Source of the DNA: Liriodendron chinense
Lineage: Eukaryota > Streptophyta > Magnoliopsida > Magnoliales > Magnoliaceae
Length of the DNA: 64,000 nt
Direction: 5' to 3'
NCBI GenBank assembly: GCA_003013855.2
Contig: ML058554.1
Span: forward strand, 248,001-312,000
The notes beneath the pieces were generated by a model, which saw only the letters and a program-made list of their open reading frames with translations, was not told where the DNA came from and did not search any database. The translations under genes were made by a program, and so were the position numbers. Position 1 is the first letter of the stretch. Each line of letters begins with the position of its first letter. Positions 59,237 to 64,000 of this stretch are shown here, piece after piece.

Positions 59237-60594
59237 TGTAACACCCTAGTCTTCCAATACTCGGGTGTTTTTTTAAATTCTTCTTTCCTTCGAATAAATC
59301 GTGAAATCACATATTCACACTGTGATTGAAGCCCAAAAATTTTAAAGGTTACACATGAGGTAATGTTTTTGAAATCCAAACCTGAATGAAACTTTTGGTA
59401 GATTGTGAGGCCCCGGTCCTTTGTAATACAACCTGAGCATTCACATGTCTCGATCAACACCTTCAATGTCTTGTACGTGGCGTCCTTGATCATTTAGTAT
59501 CGAACCTAATGATTTATATCCAATGACCTTGAAAATAATGTCATATCGACCGCATCGTCGCTGCAGTTACAATGGCGAAAACCGTGCGTCAATCTGAGAC
59601 CCGAACGCAAAGATATGGGCATTTGATTAAAATAACCGAAAACGCAATTTCTACAAACCTATGTGGGGCCCACCTAAAGTGGGGCCCACTGCACGTTATC
59701 CCAAGTAGCCATTTTCCCCTCTTTTATAATGATTGCAATCATTTATTTCACTTTAAAAAGAATAGTCCCCAAATCATTACATGTACATAAAGTAATAATA
59801 ATAAATAATAATAAATAAATAAAACAAATGAGTTAAATAGTAAATGAGTGGGTGCATTAAATGGCAAACCATCAACCCCTCTCCTCCTACGTCACCCCCC
59901 CTTCCCCCTCCATTCCTTCATTTATTGCACCAAAATAAAACAACATTAAAAATAATATATTATATTGTATAGTAGTGGCCTTGTGGGAGGGAGTGGACGA
60001 ATCCACTTCCTCCATTCCTCTCCTCCATTTATCCATTAGAAGTGTTTGGGAGATCTCGGCCGTCGATCACAATCAAGTGAGCACTCTCATCCTATCTCTA
60101 TTTTCCTTTGATGTCCTTGTTCACTTCTAGATCGGATCCCCAAAGGTCAGGCTAATCATGCAAGGGAGAGGATTGTATTTGTGTCGTTTGAATCTCATGA
60201 GACACATGATGTATGGTTGAGGTCCACTCCGTTCATCTGATTCAGCAGGCCATCTTATGGCACGAACCAAAATTTCAGGCCGAACCAAGTTTTTGGTGGG
60301 CCACACCGTTGGAATTAGTGGCAGCCATTAATTTGTTTAAAAAGCTTAAATGAGATGTGTTTAGTTTCACCTAACCATGTATCAGGGATCATTGTGCCCT
60401 CAAAGATGTGCCCAACCCAATAGACGGATTAGATTTCCTAAGTAGACCCCATCTTATGGGAAAACAAGAAAGAAAGAAAGAAAAAAATAAATAAATAAGA
60501 TAAAATTCACTTGGCTGCTGGATCAGCTAGCGTCTCCGGACACTGTTGTCCAGCAGCGTCGGTGACACTAGGGCCTTATGGGCATGATTGGGTG

Positions 60595-61440
60595 TCCCAC
60601 TCATGGGACCCACCTTGATGTTTATGTGTTATCCACACCGTCCATCCGTTTGGAAAGACCATTTCAGGGCACGTGCCCAGATATGAGGCAGATCCGAATC
60701 TCAAGCAGGCCACACCACTCAAAACAATGAGAATAGTGGTGTCCACTATTGAACCCGCCTGTGGGCGGGGACTATAGTCCACTCATGGGACCCACCGTGA
60801 TGTATTTGTGTAATCCACACTGTTCATCCGCTTCTCCAGCCCGTTTTATGGCTAGAGACAAAAACTGAACCGGATCTAAAACTCCAATGGGCCATACAGA
60901 CGGGAACAATACCCACCATTGAAACATCATGGATGTTGACGTCCCTGCATGAAAAAAAATATAAATGTTAGTTGATTCAAAAGCCACACGGGTATTATTT
61001 ACCTTTATGTATATCTTGGATCCAAACCATCCAACTGCTTTGTCCAGTCATTCTAACTATTAGGCCCAAAAACCAGCCATATCCAAATCTTAGATGGGTC
61101 GTACTACAAGAAATAGTAAGATTGAACGGCCATACTTAAAACCTTTCTGCGGCCCACCATGATACTTAATTTTCTTTCAAATTTGGATGTCAGCCAGGTG
61201 GGACTTGCCTTGAGACCCTATGCGGTCAGAATGAAGGAAAAACACAAATATCAGCCTGACATAGAACTCGTGGGGCCACGTGAGTGGACGCTGCCAGCAG
61301 CGTGCCTAGGCACGTTGTCCAAGAAGGGCCTAACTCGTGGGGTCCAACTTAATGTATGTGTTTAATCCTCGCCATCCATCTGTTCCTCCAGCTTATTCTA
61401 GGGCAGGGGCCGAAAAATGAAGAAGATCCAGATCTCAAGT
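60595..61440. mobile_element. Fold-back elements nested in the solo LTR
   Basis: Two left-arm-like starts in series (GGGACCCACCTTGATGTTTA near 60605 and GGGACCCACCGTGATGTATT near 60786), then the family core (CACAAATATCAGCCTGACAT) and a last arm near 61340. At least two overlapping or partial copies. Confidence 0.55.
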
Positions 61441-63099
61441 GGGCCATGCCGGAAGAAACAATACAAACCATTGAATTTTGGTGTTTTGGGCCATGTTTAG
61501 CTGTCCTTGGTGGGCCCCACGTGGGAGCAATGTAGAGACCACCATTTGGACGTTGAATACTGTATGTGTGGCTACAACGATGATATTTTACTTGGGCCAA
61601 AGCGGACCCCACATGATCAAAAATTAAGTTCCAAAATGGGGTCGGGCGAAGCTATGCAGGAATTTCTGTGTAGAAATTCCAAGTGGCCATGTTTGGCCCC
61701 GCACCAAAAAATATTTATACATATCCAGCAGGTCCTACCTTATGGGTTATTGAGACCATGCATGGGTCTACTAGGGGGACTTGACAACACGCCAAAAGGT
61801 GATCCCGTTTGATAGTGGGACGTGCCCAAAGTTGGGCCAAAATCATTTCTGCACTACCATTTCTGCACAACTCCAAGTACCCATGCTTGGGCCTTTGTTA
61901 AAAATTGTACACACGCAAACAAAAGGATCCTTCTTATGAGTTTTAAAGACCATACATTGGCCTGTGAAGTGGTCATTTTATTTCTCTAGAAGATAACCCC
62001 TTGTAATTACAAATTGGACCCAAACTTAGCCCAAAACCATTTGTGCATGTAAAAGTCTGTTTAATTAAAAATCTACGTGGGGTCACATCTATGGAATCCA
62101 CCACCTTCCTAAAATATTAAATAGGTCATTTAAACCCTAAAACTTGAATTTAAAGCCACCACCATAGGGTTGATCTTAACCGTATAAATTATGGATATGA
62201 CAATCTAACCGCATAAATGGTCTAAAACGTGGTAGGGTCAAGTTCTAACGCGCGTGCGCATGTTTCAAGCAATATCGGAAGATGCTTCGATTCTTAAAGT
62301 GATGATTCCTCCCATTGAGCTTTCCGGCTTCATGTTAATTAAGTAATAGTTTTATTCATCTATGACTGAAAATTTTACCCTGTCTCATGATTACATCTGC
62401 TGTTTAATTTTGCTATAAATCATATGTTTAACCTTGCTATACGTGAATTTCTTTATAACTATGAATTATTTACGAATTTTGGAATTGTCATTTTCATTCC
62501 TCATGTTTGGAATATGAAAGTGGAATGTGAATTTGAATGGTTGCGATCACCTATATTTGATGGGACCTTAAACTGGTGGCCTTTGGAAGCAATTTATTGG
62601 AAAGATTCCTGATGGTGTCCTTAGATGGAATTGTTGGACTAAATGTTAAATAAGATGAGATCTTGATTATGTCCCTAACTGGATTACTATGGAAATATTT
62701 TTGATGATGTCTTTATATGGACTTGCTGGGCTGAATGTCCTACTGAGATGAGTTGTTGGGATTCCCGATGGACTTGATGGACCAATGGTCTTGTGAGATA
62801 AATTATTGATTATGTCCCTAGTTGGACTCGTGCAGAAATATTTTGGAGAATTATTGTAATGAAAGGCCACTAGTTGTAAGGGAATGTCATAATTGGTTTG
62901 GTTGTAAATTGGAATAATAATGGTTGGTATAATCATGCATATCATGGCACAGACGGGACGTGTGGTGAAGAGCCATATTACCGTCGGGTGGTCTGGTTGC
63001 TGAGAACACGTATCCTCGAGGTATTTTCGTTGGCTCTAGACCACCATAGAGTGTGTCATTCACTGAGAGCACGTACCTTTGGTTTTTTGCTAGTGATGA

Positions 63100-63245
63100 C
63101 CACTCGTGATATCGTGGGTGTGTCCTTAGTGACTTTCAGACCACTAGGTGAGGCCGATGTGTGTCCTTAGTGACTTCCGGATCACTAATTGATGAATTTG
63201 CACTATGGGGCTGATGTGTGTCCTTAGTGACTTCTAGACCACATT
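63100..63245. repeat. Short tandem repeats in LTR
   Basis: GTGTGTCCTTAGTGACTT followed by AGACCACTA or GGATCACTA is repeated about three times at roughly 50-60 bp spacing. Confidence 0.75.
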
Positions 63246-63882
63246 TTCCAGCTGGATGTGCATCCCCAGGCTCAGGAACATGTGCATGCATTCATGCATT
63301 TAAGAAAGACTGCATCATGGATGTTTTGTACATTTTTTTTATTTCTTCTTGATTAATGTGTTGGTGTGTAATCTTGAGGGGACTTTACACTGAGCTGGCC
63401 ACTCATGCTGTTATATTTCAACTGTATAGTTGGTGCAGATGATTTGAATAACATACAAGTACTATTGGTGAGGAGCAGGATGATGAGATCGGGGATGACA
63501 ATGCATTGCGTTTGTCCAAAGAAGAGCTGAATGTCTTTGCATTTTGGCAATAATTATTTAAATTGGTTTATGATTGAGAATTATTTAATTACTGTATTCT
63601 AATTTACGTTGGATATATTTAGATTGTTTCCTTTTTGTATCTCGGAATAGATGTTGAGACATTTGGTTTGTATAATCTTTATGGGCACCACTTAGACTTA
63701 TTGTCGTATATGTTATATCTTTCCTATGTGCTTGGTTTTATTTTTCCGCTGTGAACACCCTTTTTGGAATGATACTTGGAAATGGAAGGAAATGTGAGTT
63801 TTTTTTTTCATAGGCTAACGCACGGGTTTTTGGCACACGAGTCTAGAACTCGGGTTACAAAAATCTGGGGCGTTACACATAG

Positions 63883-64000
63883 GCATCTCCTGTATATGGT
63901 ACAAGAGATCTTAGAATTCTCTGAAACTATCCACTTTATTCAAACTAGAACTTGAAAAATCCAACTTTAAAAGCTTAGAGTATTTATATGGACGAATTAA
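63883..64000. other. Copy B resumes after solo LTR
   Basis: Matches copy A 36990-37106 (GAGATCTTAGAATTCTCT, TTATTCAAACTAGAACTTGA). The duplication therefore continues past the window end. Confidence 0.85.

Larger units (their letters stand above)
59237..63877. mobile_element. Solo-LTR-like element, 4.6 kb
   Basis: Starts TGTAACACCCTAG and ends GGGGCGTTACA, the TG...CA ends and TGTAACACCC style seen in long LTRs of Tekay/Del-type chromoviruses. The 5-bp duplication CATAG lies at 59232-59236 and 63878-63882. Copy A has the empty site (CTCATAGGAAG near 36985). No internal second LTR and no gag-pol frame were seen, so a solo LTR fits best. About 60595-61440 holds fold-back elements. Tandem GTGTGTCCTTAGTGACTT units lie at 63100-63240. 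Confidence 0.8.
46715..64000 (+). repeat. Segmental duplication copy B (split by solo-LTR element)
   Basis: Collinear with copy A from about 8000; see that entry. Interrupted at 59237-63877 by an LTR-type element and then resumes to the window end. Copy A carries neither that insertion nor the antisense LINE piece in intron 1. Confidence 0.9.

Overview
This window is nuclear DNA from a flowering plant: intron-containing genes, AT-rich intergenic DNA, LINE, CACTA, Mutator-like and LTR-retrotransposon remains, and no bacterial-style operons. A magnoliid-type genome is my guess. It rests on the dominant repeat, a fold-back element with GGGCCCAC-type ends present in well over a dozen copies, and on a cytochrome P450 relic that resembles CYP719. 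Neither proves the lineage.

Backbone: a direct segmental duplication. Copy A starts near 8000 and copy B near 46715; they are offset by about 38.7 kb and still align where the window ends. Each copy carries a serine carboxypeptidase-like (SCPL, peptidase family S10) gene with eight exons. SCPL-A (8911-13952) splices to an open reading frame of 486 codons. SCPL-B (47646-52588) has the same exons but a 2-bp deletion in exon 5 that leads to an in-frame stop, so it is probably a pseudogene. Both copies share a GC-AG intron 6. The 3' flanks share old LINE ends, fold-back elements, an ~83-bp tandem array (three units in A, four in B) and a CACTA-like end with tandem repeats.

Insertions after the duplication: copy A is split at 19794-36189 by a 16.4-kb CACTA element with an AAT target-site duplication; copy B has the empty site. 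A second CACTA (21090-29894, GTT duplication) is nested inside it. The inner element carries exon fragments of at least five cellular genes, all on the + strand: SOUL-type heme-binding protein, poly(A)-binding protein MLLE domain, ubiquitin-conjugating enzyme E2, ribosomal protein L11 and a phosphoglucomutase/phosphomannomutase-family protein. The outer element carries two exons of the PP2A scaffold subunit A on the - strand. Copy B is split by a 4.6-kb solo-LTR-like element (59237-63877, CATAG duplication), and copy A has that empty site.

Between the copies lie a broken P450 pseudogene resembling CYP719 (38543-39664), a 140-bp and a 755-bp tandem duplication, and a degenerate LINE (44490-46530). 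The first 8 kb are fold-back elements and a minisatellite with no gene I can support. The only gene that looks intact in the window is SCPL-A.
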